Under the pieces are notes generated by a model. That model ran no database searches and was not told the origin of the DNA. It was given only the letters and a program-made list of their open reading frames with translations. This document shows positions 44,082 to 55,560 of a DNA stretch of 64,000 bases, piece after piece (the stretch's first letter is position 1; each line of letters begins with the position of its first letter). The translations under genes were made by a program, and so were the position numbers. The DNA comes from Taudactylus pleione (taxonomy: Eukaryota > Chordata > Amphibia > Anura > Myobatrachidae): NCBI GenBank assembly GCA_031769625.1, contig JAUIMM010000121.1, positions 10,311,501-10,375,500 of the forward strand. The letters are read 5' to 3'.

Positions 44082-46019
44082 CATGCAAAGCATTCACTCA
44101 CAGACATATTCGAATGCAAATATATTATTTTGGGAATAGCAACATCTATATACAGTAAAAGAAGGATGCTATAGTTATTTTTGTTTTATGTTAATATTGT
44201 TTATATTTTGATGATGTCTTGTGGGCATTGATATGACATATATGGCTCTCTTTATCTAGCCTTCTAGTACTAAGACATCAGGTACATTATGATTTGTTTG
44301 ATTGACAAAGTTTTCTAAGACAATAAGAGAAACTTTTGCTTTAGATATAGTGTAGGAACCTTTGATGGTTATTGTCATTACTGATTTGTCTTCCTGTTAA
44401 TATGAATACTATGTATTCCAATTTTTATATCCTGAAGTATTATGTCTAATTTGCGTTGTGTTTTGAACCCCAATAAAAATATTTTGAAGAAAAAAAAAAC
44501 CTATATAACTATATAAAAAATTAGGCATTAGCAACGAAGAACATTGTGATCCGTCAATGTGTTAACCTGGGTACACACGTAAAGATTTTCTGTCCAACCA
44601 TCCAACTAGTTGATTGATTGGAATGAAAATCTGGTAACGTATGGGAGTAACTTATGATCAGCAATTTGCTCCTAAATGCCAGAAAACAGATGAAAATGGT
44701 CGTCAGACAAGTTTGTTAAATGTTTGATGTAAACAATTTGTTCAAACAACAGTTTTTGTCAATTTTCCGGCGTTTGGGAGCAAATTGCTGATCGTCATTT
44801 GCTCCATATCTCTTAATACGAGACAAGTCTGTGCCGTGAGAGGCAATTACCGCTGACTGCACTGGAACCTGAGCCTCTCAACTACCAGCTCCACCCGGTA
44901 ACTACACCAGGGACAATACAGGTATTTATCCCAGGTGATTGTCCCCCCACCTGGACGTGAGACACCTACCTTCATACAAAGGGCTGGCACAGGGCTGTGT
45001 AGTGGCTTCATTTATCCCTTATTGCTCTCCAATATACCGGGACATTGCCTTGAGCACATTTTTTCTTTTACACAGTAACTAATCTTGTTACCAACAGAAA
45101 GAGATACTATTGCCTTTGGAACGGTTTTGATACAAATTTTAAACATAAGGATATTTTAAACTGAATATATGCAAGTGCTTTTTTTCACTGTTTCACCCTT
45201 CAGTGATACTACTATATGTATAGGCTGCGACTTTTTAAAGTATATGTTGGGATTCAATTCTCCTATTTTTAGTTTGCTTGAAACTGTATATATTTTATAT
45301 TCAATATTTGACTTATATATGAATAAATATCTTTTTCCCTATTAATTGAATGCTACAAGCGCTGCTCATTTTTTGTGATCTACATTCTATATATCAATAG
45401 GACACTACCTGGCAATTGTTTGCAGCAGCTGTAGAATCCAGAGATAGAGGAATTTTAGAATACTCTATATAGCGCTACCTTTTTCACTGTTTATGCAGCT
45501 TAAGAAAGCTTCATCTGTCCTTTACAACTTATTATAGATGTGTAAAATTAAAAAGTAGTTTCCACCTTCAGGTGACTTTAATGAATTAGCTTGTGCATGT
45601 CCTCATGCAACATGTATTAAATACATTTCTATCTTCCTCCTCTGCTTCTTAGTAATGTATTTATATCATCAGAGTTGGTTATGGTCATCACCCTCTACTA
45701 TGACAAAATTGCTTGCGGGATACAGTTGTAGCCAATGGAGAAAGTGCAATATTGCTGTTGCATCCCATTGCCTTATTATACAGTATAACTACATAAATAC
45801 ATAATGAGCATATAAGGAAGCTACACAAAAAAAAACAATGTATTTAGTAAAAATTGCAGGTGGGTATGAATAAGGCGAGAAAGTAAAGCAATATGAATGT
45901 CAAAAATCTTTTTCAGTATTTCACTGTATAGTAAAGTGACCATACTATTGTAAGTGAAGGAGCTATAGAACACAACATTACTGTATCACAACTAATATTG
46001 TCAGATCTGGTGTTGGTTC
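44082..46019. other. Intergenic, possible LINE 3' end and TTAA-type MITE
   Basis: At 44390-44500 the sequence aaccccaataaaaatattttgaag followed by an A run looks like the 3' end of a retroposed transcript or LINE. At 44562-44816, TTAA followed by cctgggtacacacgt and inner inverted blocks (atcagcaatttgctcc / ggagcaaattgctgat) indicates a TTAA-type MITE whose right end is unclear. Neither is certain. No exons recognised. Confidence 0.4.
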
Positions 46020-46208
46020 CGGGATGTAGTTAATATCCCAGCAGTCGGGATGCCAGCGCTTAGAATGCCTGCAGTAAATATTGGGGTTAGGAGTTAGGGT
46101 TAGGTTTAGGGGTAGGGTACTTACCGGCAGGTGTCGGTATCCTAACCCAGTCAGGTTGCTGGTGTCAGAATTCTGACCGCCAGGACCCTGTGCACCGGCA
46201 TCTCGCAC
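46020..46208. repeat. GTTAGGG-cored element, copy 8 (short)
   Basis: The left arm gggatgtagttaatatccc then agcagtcgggatgccagcgc. The right arm is gtcaggttgctggtgtcagaattctgaccgcc. The core of about 40 bp reads ggggttaggagttagggttagg. It is the most compact complete copy. Confidence 0.75.
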
Positions 46209-46609
46209 CTGACCAGTTTGTTCTCTCTTACATTGTCATGTTTTTGATGGCTTGACAGATTACAAAATTATCTTAGTTGTGTACGTTACAATGTACAAAA
46301 CACAGGGGATGATGCAGAAATTAACATACACTTGTTAGTGTAGTGTATTTTGTGTGAATTCACACTGCGCATGCTCAGAAAATGTGCGCAACCAAATGCG
46401 GCTACACAGAGTCTTACGCAATTTGGACGTTTTGACATTACATTCAAAGACACAGAACAGGTGCTGATTTGGGCTGTCTGTCGGTCCATATGTACTGAAA
46501 GAATAATACACTTATTTTGAAAAGTTGAAAATGCATCTCGATCATAGTGGGTTAAACATTTCAATAGCTTGCACTTGTTGCTAAGGAAGAGGTCATTCTT
46601 CAGTTTTAA

Positions 46610-47169
46610 GCTGGGCACACACTATATGGCGCATTGTACGATATATCATCCCGACGACAATCATAATGATATATCGTACATATTGTACAGATCCATCATT
46701 CCCGTCCGTTTTTCATTGCATCGTCCACTCTGATGTCCTGCAAGGCAGATGGGACAATGCAATTAATGGTGTGGTATAGATACATGCAGCATGTAACAAT
46801 ATGTAGTCAGGGTCCCGAAGGTCAGAATGTTGACGGTCACAATACCAACAGCGGCATCCCGACAATCACAATCCTGACAGTTCCCGTAGGTGCGTATTAG
46901 GGATAGGTTCAGGGTTAGGCTTTGGCACTAGAGGGAGGTAAGACGGCGGTAGGAGATGGTTAGGGTTAGGCTGTGGGAAAATGGATTTAGGTTAGGATTG
47001 TAGTTAGAATGCTTACCAAAATCTGTCGGGATTCCATACCCAGTGTCGGTGCTGGCTGACGGCATTGTGACCGCCGGGATCAGACACCCAACCCACGATA
47101 CATTGTGCCATTGTACGCCAGATCATGCAGTGTGTACTGGGTCGCACTGTCTTGTGGTATGTACCTAGC
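46610..47169. mobile_element. TTAA-target MITE containing a nested GTTAGGG element
   Basis: The termini GCTGGGCACACACTATATGG and TGTGGTATGTACCTAGC are inverted. TTAA is exact on both sides (46606-46609, 47170-47173), as for piggyBac- or Kolobok-type transposons. The inner arms acgatatatcat...aatgatatatcgtaca form a further hairpin. Positions 46800-47096 hold an inserted GTTAGGG-cored element. Confidence 0.75.
46800..47096. repeat. GTTAGGG-cored element, copy 9 (nested)
   Basis: The left arm tatgtagtcagggtcccgaa then ggtcagaatgttgacggtcac. The right arm is ctgacggcattgtgaccgccgggatc through acacccaaccc. The core is ggttagggttaggctgtggg. It lies wholly within the TTAA MITE, so it inserted later. 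Confidence 0.7.
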
Positions 47170-50100
47170 TTAACTGTAGTCTAAAAATATCATTAGCAAC
47201 ACAACAGGTAATAAACTACAGCTCTACATAAAACGGTTACCGATTTGTGAATGAAGCATTCTCCAATATTTGCAGTATCCTTGTTTTAATCAACAGTGAG
47301 AATGATACAACCTGATTTTCAAAAAATTGACGTTTCCCTCTTAGGGCATTTTGATATTTATCTCTTACGGCACTTTGCCAATTTATTTTGTAGTTCTAAA
47401 GCTCCCAGCTGGTGGATTACACTTTGTATTGATAGTGCGTTTAAGGACATAACTTCAAAGTCATCAAGTCTTCTGCATTTAACAGAAATTTGTTTAAAGA
47501 ACAATTTCTTATGAGCAACGTTACCACTATTAATGTATTCATGTACATAACCTAAGTGCTGTATTATCAGACCCTGGTGTGCATATCTGCAGCACTGTAC
47601 AAAGCCAGACTAGGAATACATATAAATACAAATATATAATGATATAAATTCCCTTTTTCATAAGCATAGCCAGATCATCCATTAGGCAATCAAGGCTCCT
47701 ACCTAGGCCCCCGTAGGTTCTGAGGGGCCCAAATCATTCTAATCTCTTTTAGGTGTTTTTTTTTTTTTTTTTTACAGATAGGCAAAATGGGGCCTAAGCA
47801 TAATTTTTCCCAGGGCCTCGTGAGATTGTAATCGGAGCCTAACCACAAGAGATAGCGAGAGACGTATTTATGACTCTAGAGTGGCATCCAATCACTGACC
47901 AGATTGCAACCCATGTAAATAATACTTCATTCTCCAACACTCAATTTCAGGGTAATTTTGCCAATTCCCAGACAGTGGTCCAGTAAGTTCTGAAGATAGT
48001 AAATAGTAAATTATAAGTCCAGGTGTGCTCTCTGACACCAATAATTCATGTCTGGCAATAGCAAAAATTTGTTGAAAATTTTTTGGCAAACAATTATTGT
48101 TTGATCAGAAAAGTGCGACTGGAAACGGAGAAATGATTCTTTGGACCAGTCATGGAGTTGTACCCTTCCTTGGCATATTACAGCATGAACCTCTTCCAAG
48201 CTTGAAGGAGTTAACAGGTTAAGCTGCCTTTCTTTACAGAGCGAAGAGGTTTTTTAATATTATTTTTTCACGTTGGCAGCTCCAAAAGGGAAGCCCATCC
48301 CTGCCCACTATTGTTGTTTGACAGAGTTAATCAGATCATTTAATCCTGTTGTGGAAATATTGGGCCTCATATCAAAACAATAGAGACCATAGGCTGTTCT
48401 GGTTAAAATTCAACCAGCACCTAACACTGCTGTTTAGAGAGCAGCCTTAACCTTTATCCCCATGAGTCTTGTGTCTATCCCTCCGATAAGGGGAGGTGGA
48501 GTAAAAAGGACAAACTTCAGATTGCTTCTGGATTTGCAGCGATTGTGAAAATTACATACATTAACGGATGGGTTCATTCAGCCCAGGTGTTTGCAATAGG
48601 GAGAGAAGTTAGTTCTTCCAGAGCAGAGCATTTGTACAGAGTGCAATGGGTCAGTCCCATGCAAACCCAGATATACCGCTTGTAAAATTCTTGCATGTAC
48701 AGGTGTTATTACAGTAGGTGGCCCTTACCTAGAGTAACACAGCGAATCACTGATCCTGTACAGTACTTTGAAATGTTTAAACAAGTGCACTGTAAAACTG
48801 AAAACAAGCAAATATGCAATAAATAATGTATATCTGCTCAATACAGAAGAACAAATCCACCTTGCGACTATGGTATTTTTAGTAAGCATGTATTTAATGT
48901 TATAAATTTCCTTAAATTACTTATTGAAACTATATTTAAAGGAGGAAAGAGACATGGGTACAGGCTTGCAATGACAGTGATGATGGACAAGAGATGTGGG
49001 TAGATGGTACCCTGGCTTATCCCTCACGCTGCTTTACTAAGAGCAGGCTACAGACAGCAAAACACAAATGCCTTAAAGATTCAGTAACTTAAAGGGGACA
49101 TCTACAATATGTAGTAGTATGGCTCGTTTCTAGTTTATATATATGGGGGTGTCCATGTAGAAGCAATGGCCACAAAGCGCTATTGGGTTGCAATGGTAAC
49201 GCTACAATGCCAGCACTGCTCTACCACCATTATTGCCAATTATTCCTCACACCCCATTGAGGTGCAGGAGGTATGAGCAATTTAGCCCATACAGTAATTC
49301 TCATTGATGTGTTCAGCCACACATTACCGACAAAGGAATCCCCTTACACTCTTCTATTGATGTTCAGTGGAACTGTAACTATTCTCCATTGTGTTCTTTA
49401 TTTCCTTGCAGACTTTCATCAATTTACAGGCTATGATTAGTAGATTAAATACATATTGCTTTGCTATGATTAAATAAAATGGTATATATTGTCAGAGTCA
49501 GCCATTTATTTGGTTGAACACATTTATGAGAATTCTGCCTATTAATATGAGAACCTAAGTATATCATCCAGTGCCTCATGCCTCAACAATGTCACCATTA
49601 CTGTGTTATTCAGTGAACAACACAGTAGCCACCCTTATATGTATCCAGAGGGTTAATTGTACATATCATGTATGTACATCAATGCAATACTGCCCCCAAA
49701 TGGCCAAATCATCATGAAAAGTAAAAGTGTCCCACCCTTAAACTAAGCTCATCAGAATGTTTGTGTGCTCTTGTCATATGGAGGATAAGGGGACATATAT
49801 CAAGCCTTGGAGAATGATAAAGTGAAAAGAGAAAAAGTACCAACCAATCAGATTCTGCCATTTTACAGGCTGTTTGAAAAATTAGTTAGGAACTGATTGG
49901 TTGGTACTTTCTCTCTCTCTCTCTCTCTCTCTCCTTAATCTTTTTCCCTTGATACATATAATAGAAAATACTTGTTTTTATTGAGTATAAGTAATCTTTC
50001 AATGTAAATGTGTCCATTTTAGTGCTGAGTAGGATGAGCCATGTGGAAAAACAAAGGTCATTCTCAGTATGGATTTATGGGCATTAAAAGATCAATAGCC

Positions 50101-51259
50101 ATGGAAAAAAAAATGTTGTAATACTTTCTTTGGAGAAGAGTAATCTCCTGTGTGATGTACAGTATATGGTGATGCGATTTTTGCTCTTGGTCCCTGGCTG
50201 TTGTCATGAGCAGGCTCATTGTGTAACCGGTGCCTCATATGGATGCTCAGGAAAAACAGTGATCTATAGAATAACAGGCAGAGGTGGGACAGGGAGTGGA
50301 CTCGGAAGGATCCCGATTTCTCATCTGCTCCAACCAGCCATAGAAGATAGCAAAATCCATTTAATCCATACAGTACATCTTTATTCACTATAATATTGCA
50401 TGTTTATATGTAATGAAACATGCAAAAAAAAAAAAACAACATAGCTGAGTAATATAAGGCCCATAGATTATTGTTAAACCAGTGCTTCCCTATATTATTT
50501 GGGACTGCTGTGTTTTCCAGGAACAAAGTGCAATGGAATATGACGGCACTATATACATAACTGAATAAATGAAAATATATAAATCATACCTTTCCATCTG
50601 GAGCAACTAATCCCGGAACAACCACAAACATATACATTAGGTCACCCTTGATAATGGACACAAACCTGTTATCTGAGTTTACGGCAGCAAAACTCATCCG
50701 ACTCAGGATCACTGAATAAAACAATATAATACACAACAATATTGTACTGTAAAAAGGTTTTAACATTGTTGTGCTGTCAATGCTCTAGCATGTGCCGTAT
50801 AGTGTGGGAGATGTGAGCGCGACAATCCCACCACCTGTCCTGGGAAATGTTTAGGTGTAATGCATCTACAACTCTGGCCAACAATCATTCTACTTTACAG
50901 GGCTGAGGTGTAATGCTTTATGGCAGGGTTAGGCAACCTGTAACTTTCCATCCGTTATAAAAAAAAAAAAAAAAGAAAAGAAAAAAAAACTACAAGTCCC
51001 AGCAGGGTCTGTCTGTTATATTTCTGGCTTGTCAGAGCATGCTGAGATTTGTTGTTGTGCACCAGCTGGACTCAGCCTAAGATTAGAGCGGTCCTGGGAC
51101 CCATTCCGGATTACTTTGTGGGATTTCTGGATTGCATTGTGCAGCAGGACAGTGTTACATTGTATCAGATATGTGTTCCCCAGCACCCAGCTAGCATGTG
51201 TGAGTGTGACAGATATCATTACAGCCTGGGATACACGATGAGCATTGGGAAAGCAGCAG
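47170..51259. other. Repeat-poor region upstream of IHH
   Basis: This is the longest stretch with few recognisable mobile elements apart from one MITE (49788-49960). It reaches to the IHH promoter. The segment 48240-48620 is non-repetitive and contains ttaatcagatcatttaatcctg and ttcattcagcccaggtgtttgc, and is a candidate cis-regulatory element. Short homopolymers occur at 47758 (T) and 50427 (A). No exon is recognised. Confidence 0.4.
49788..49960. mobile_element. Decayed GGGGACATATATCAAGCCTTGG MITE with (CT)n
   Basis: The left end aggggacatatatcaagccttggag faces cccttgatacatata on the right. The inner arms gtaccaaccaatcagattc and aactgattggttggtac are complementary. The family relates to 8878-9046. 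A (CT)n run of about 24 bp at 49910-49933 has expanded in the right arm. Confidence 0.65.
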
Positions 51260-51777
51260 AGTACCAGGTACGTCACCCAGGGGGAGAGACAGCTCATTCA
51301 TACACTGACAGCACCATGACAGTCCATAGACAGTTTATGTGACAGCCCCACACACACCTCAGTCACAGAGGCGGACGCAGCCCTGAGTACGACTCCAGTA
51401 GTATCATGAAGTGGGCGTGAGAGTGAGTGTGAGCTCCGCAGACCCCGATATAACCCCCACCCCCAGTCCTGTGATCCATGTGCCAAAACAAACCGCCTTT
51501 CCTATTTATTGCGGCCAGATAGTGGCAGCTCCCAGACAGAGAAGCGGCTCAGCACAGTCCCTGGATAACGCAGCAGTCCCGACATTGCACTGCCGGAAGG
51601 GTACCAGTGGGAACAGCAGGCACCTGCCGGCTCCGGGACATCCAGGCTACACCGGGCATCTACCTGGGACAGGTGACAGCCACTCGGGACCTCTCAGCTC
51701 CCTCTGTCCGGGGTTGAGGTGTCAGACAGCGGATGGAGCTCCCGTGATCCGCAGCCCCAGGGAGCCCCGGACGCCCC
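51260..51777 (+). promoter_or_regulatory. IHH promoter / 5' UTR region
   Basis: GC content and CpG density rise sharply from about 51330 and stay high through exon 1, as for a CpG-island promoter of a developmental gene. A tacgtcac motif (CRE-like) lies at 51269-51276. A four-codon upstream ORF (ATG 51733, MELP, TGA 51745-51747) precedes the start in the same frame. That TGA also shows that no longer in-frame N-terminus exists without splicing. No convincing TATA box is seen; the transcription start is not determined. Confidence 0.55.
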
Positions 51778-52083
51778 ATGCAGCTGCCCCTGATTGTGCT
51801 GCTGCTCTGCGGCGCTGCACTGCTCCTAAGCCCAGCGGTGCGTGGCTGTGGGCCGGGCAGAGTGGTGGGCAGCAGGAGGCGAAGACCTACTAAGCTCCTC
51901 AGCCCGCTCTCATACAAACAGTTCAGCCCCAATGTGCCCGAGAAAACCCTGGGAGCCAGCGGGAAGTACGAGGGGAAGATCGCCCGAAACTCGGAACGCT
52001 TCAAGGAGCTCACCCCAAACTACAACTCGGACATTATCTTCAAGGACGAGGAAAACACCGGGGCGGACCGGCTGATGACACAG
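51778..52083 (+). CDS. IHH: Indian hedgehog, coding exon 1 (signal peptide and start of N-terminal signalling domain)
   Basis: Hedgehog proteins are secreted, autoprocessed, dually lipidated morphogens that bind Patched. IHH controls cartilage and bone growth. The exon encodes 102 residues. Residues 1-23 are a hydrophobic signal peptide ([20 protein letters not shown]...). Cys24 of CGPGR is the palmitoylation site of the mature ligand. Residues 33-39 (RRRRPTK) form the basic heparan-sulfate-binding cluster. [17 protein letters not shown] follows, and [13 protein letters not shown] supplies the first calcium ligands (Glu91, Glu92, Asp97). [13 protein letters not shown] and the VVGSRRR stretch fit IHH better than SHH or DHH. 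One oddity is Ser84 in NYNSDIIF, where vertebrate hedgehogs usually have NYNPDIIF. The exon ends after Gln102 at CAG|GTGAGG, the conserved hedgehog intron position. Exons 2 and 3 are beyond the window. Confidence 0.93.
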
Positions 52084-52089
52084 GTGAGG
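52084..52089 (+). promoter_or_regulatory. IHH exon 1 splice donor (CAG|GTGAGG)
   Basis: The donor follows codon Gln102 in phase 0, the same place as in other vertebrate hedgehog genes. Read-through would add only [10 protein letters not shown] before a TGA at 52114-52116. Confidence 0.9.
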
Positions 52090-52189
52090 GATGGGGTGGG
52101 AGTAACACACAGGTGATGAGTTGAGGGTAAGTTCCATACACAGGTGAGGGGCTTTGGGTGAGATCTATACAGAGATGGCTGAGCTCAGT

Positions 52190-52503
52190 ACACAGGTGTG
52201 GGAGCTGAGGGTGGGCGCACGACGGCACAGGTGTGGGCGCACGACGGCACAGGTGAGGGAGGTGAGGGTGGGCGCACGACGGCACAGGTGAGGGAGCTGA
52301 GGGTGGGCGCACGACGGCACAGGTGAGGGAGCTGAGGGTGGGCGCACGACGGCACAGGTGAGGGAGCTGAGGGTGGGCGCACGACGGCACAGGTGAGGGA
52401 GCTGAGGGTGGGCGCACGACGGCACAGGTGAGGGAGCTGAGGGTGGGCGCACGACGGCACAGGTGAGGGAGCTGAGGGTGGGCGCATGATGGTACAGGTA
52501 AAG
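52190..52503. repeat. 35-bp minisatellite of splice-donor-like units in IHH intron 1
   Basis: The unit ggcacaggtgagggagctga plus gggtgggcgcacgac repeats with an exact 35-bp period. Seven CAG|GTGAGG sites have their GT at 52253, 52288, 52323, 52358, 52393, 52428 and 52463, plus a final CAG|GTAAAG at 52498. Shorter irregular units precede them (52196, 52231). The Pro/Cys/Ser-rich minus-strand ORFs across it are repeat products. Confidence 0.95.
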
Positions 52504-54857
52504 TAGCACGGAGCAGTAGGCGGCTCAGGATGGCACAGCTGGGGAAGCATGTCATTGTGTATTGTAGTAATGGCACAGGTGAGGCGGATGGGGGTGTTAT
52601 GCCACAGTAGCAGCGGAGGGTGAGTTTATGTAGTAGGTGAGCGGTTTGGTGTGGGCTCATGCACAGCTGACTATGGATGCTTGGCACGTTAAGTACTACA
52701 CCTGACAGATGTGGGGGAGATGGTGTATTATGACAGGTAGGAATATGAGGGTGATATTCTGGTGTGGGCTCATGACATCAGGGAGCGGACTGTGAGAGTG
52801 GGCTCATGGCACCTGTGAGGTGGTTGAGGGTGGTCTTGTTATGGAAAAGCACTGGGGAAGTTGAATGTAGATGGTAGAGGCAGGTGTGGAGACAGGATCG
52901 GTCTATGAGGGTAGCACACATAAGAGAGACAGGCATGGTTTGTGTATTTGACATCTCACAACGCTGGTTACGGTCCTGATACAGGAGATTAGACACCTGA
53001 CAATAGCATGAATTGTTAAATATATATAGTGGGTTAATTAATGACAAAATGCAAATGCACAGCATCCTATATCACCCAATTACCATTGATGCTTCTAGTG
53101 CAAGTTAGATAAATAAATGGCTGCTATAAGTCACTGCACGTTTGCGGACACAGAAATCTGTCAGGAAATCTGACAATGATTTATGATTTGTGACTGATAA
53201 TCATGGATTAGGTGTGTTGCTCAATTGCAGTGAACATCCTCAGAAAATAACCATAACAGCCTGTATATAGTATAAGTACTAGTAAGTGAGTGACCATATA
53301 AGCAGAAGGAAATATCTACATCTAGAAACCAGTGAATCATACACAGAAAGATTGTACTAAATCCTTTTAAATAGATAATTGTGTGTAATTGTATATCTTC
53401 ATTCAGTCTTCATGGACCAATCTGTATTGCTGTATTAAATGTATTGTGCAGGCATTACCATACCTCCTATTCTAGTTATTGTGTATCTTTATTGACTATA
53501 TTTATTCTGACAAAGCAGTGAAAGCAGGAGATACATCACACACCTACATTACAGGTAGTGCATTCTTGGAAGATATAGGAGACCACTGTGACTGGTGCAA
53601 GTCAATGAGAACTGGCAAGCTCCTGTTCAGAATTATTCAAAGCATGGAGACCTCTTAAAAGAGTACTAGGGATACCCTAAAAATATACTTTGATATATTT
53701 TATGAAGGATCAGTTGCACTGTACTGACTTGCCTTCCTTGAATTTCAAAACCGCTCTATTTAACAAGAAACATATTCAGAAATTAATTACTACACTCTGC
53801 CATATTTTTGAAGAAGTCTGTCAGACTGTCTGTAACAGTGAGTGCTGATATAATATTAACTGATGTTTTATATTATCTAGTTATTTATTACCAGTTATTT
53901 ATATAGCACACAAGCTCTTTACAAAGTATATTTGACCATTTAAATCAGTCCCTGATCCAGTGGAGCTTACAATCTATATGCACTACTACATGTACTCACA
54001 TATACACTAGTGTCATTTATTTGTTGAGAGCCAATTCACTTATCAGTATAATTCCAGTCTGTTTTCATTAATTTTATTTTTGTTTAGTTCTGCTATAAGA
54101 ACTGCAGCCGATCAAGTAGTTAAGGGTTTAAAACTGAATACAAATTTGAGGTCATTCCCTTTTTTTTTTTTTTTTTTTTAAGTATGACATTCCTTGCTAA
54201 ATGTATCAGTATGTATCTGTGAAATATTAATTGGAACAGGCATATGTTCTGCAAGGTAATAACACAAAGGAAAAGGGATGTGAAAAAAATGGAAACTAGA
54301 GAATTATGAATGAAACACGTGTAAAAGTTGTAAACTTATCATTCCCAAACATAAACACATAATACACAGAAATCCATCTGTATTGTGGTCAGAAGAAAAG
54401 AATTAGAGTAATGTAGGTCTGCCATAATTCTGAGATGAGACATTGGGACACCCATGGCATATGAACTGTGCTGAGAATTCAGCCCATACTGCCTTTTAGA
54501 ACCCAAATAGGTAAAACAGTAATAAGAGCTAATTTTTACCTATCTTCTTTATTAAGGAGAATCAGGAGCCTGCAAAATAAATATATAAAAATATATTTAA
54601 CATATTTTGGTGGGTGTCAAAAATAAATGAATAAAAGATGGGCTATGTGAGAGAACTGGGACATATATGAACCTTGATAATATCAAGAAGAGGGGCATGA
54701 TTTAGGAGATATAACATTGTAACAAGAAGGTAATGCTCATGGTTTATGTGGAGGCAAAGGATGTGGACATTATGCAAGTTATATGACAACAAAATAGACA
54801 TTAATGCACAGAATGAGAGACAGACACTTGATATATGACATAAACAGGTTATGTAAC
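52504..54857. other. IHH intron 1, mostly unique
   Basis: After a few more degenerate minisatellite-like units (cacaggtgaggcgg at 52574), the sequence is AT-rich intronic DNA without recognisable exons. At 53880-54010 the motif ttatttatatagcac...aagctctttaca...tggagcttacaatct resembles old LINE-derived sequence found widely in frogs. Confidence 0.45.
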
Positions 54858-55015
54858 CTGTGGTTTCCCAACTACTGTGGAACTATAAGACCCAGCATCC
54901 CCTGAATAATCTGCCACAGCTTCTCTTGTGTAATTACACCCCAGCTTAGTTGAGCTGTAGCTCCACAGCTCTTGTAGAACTACAAATTCCAACATGCACA
55001 GCTGACCATAAAAGC
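54858..55015. repeat. Decayed CTACAAGTCCCAGCATG-type MITE
   Basis: The blocks actgtggaactataagacccagcatcccc and tgtagaactacaaattccaacatgcac match the family of 6190-6315. Clear termini and a target duplication are not visible. Confidence 0.45.
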
Positions 55016-55089
55016 CACATGGTCACAGCTATCTAGGTCTTGCTGGAATAAATGTCCCTATAATATAGTTACAGTTCCTACATCTGACT

Positions 55090-55560
55090 TAGTGGGGCAA
55101 ATATATCAGTTATAAGGTTTCAGACCTAATAATTGTAATTTCTTATCGCCGCTGTTTGCGGTAATAAGAAATTGATACATACCTGAATGTATCAAAATAC
55201 ACACTCAGAGATGGGCTCCTAAAGGAGTCCATGCCTGTGATGTGTTAGAAGTGACATGATCTCATTAGCGTCACTTCACTTCTGTTTTGTGCCTCCGCAG
55301 CATTACTGGGCATGCACAGTCTACTGACAACACATGTGCTGCTGTCATTTTTGCAATTTGTGGCCCATAGGCTACTGTGGCTGACTCCATCTTCAAATGC
55401 ATTATCTATTGGTGCCAAGCTCTGGAATGCTTTACATTCTGGTACTTGGCAAATCTGACAGCTTTGCAGCATCCATAGAAACTTATGAATGGAGGGTCCG
55501 CCTCAGACATCGGAGATAACTGTTGTGGTCACTCCTACATACATTCTGGTCATACTTAAT
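55090..55560. repeat. Repeat related to 59335-59640 and 5189-5403
   Basis: It contains taatttcttatcgccgctg and gcggtaataagaaatt, a short perfect hairpin. It also has gatgggctcctaaaggagtcc and tggcccataggctactg, which parallel aggggccccgaaaggagccc and gtagcacataggctacac near 59365 and 59520. The minus-strand ORFs in both copies look alike because the DNA is homologous; they show no protein domain. Confidence 0.55.

Noticed and set aside
51411..51893. 160-codon + strand ORF overlapping the IHH start
   Set aside because: It is in another frame through GC-rich 5' UTR and the signal-peptide region; the hedgehog frame is clearly the real one.
52040..52687. 215-codon minus-strand ORF rich in Pro, Ser and Cys opposite IHH intron 1
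   Set aside because: It is produced by a 35-bp tandem repeat, which reads open in all three frames because 35 is not a multiple of 3 and the unit has no stop on that strand.
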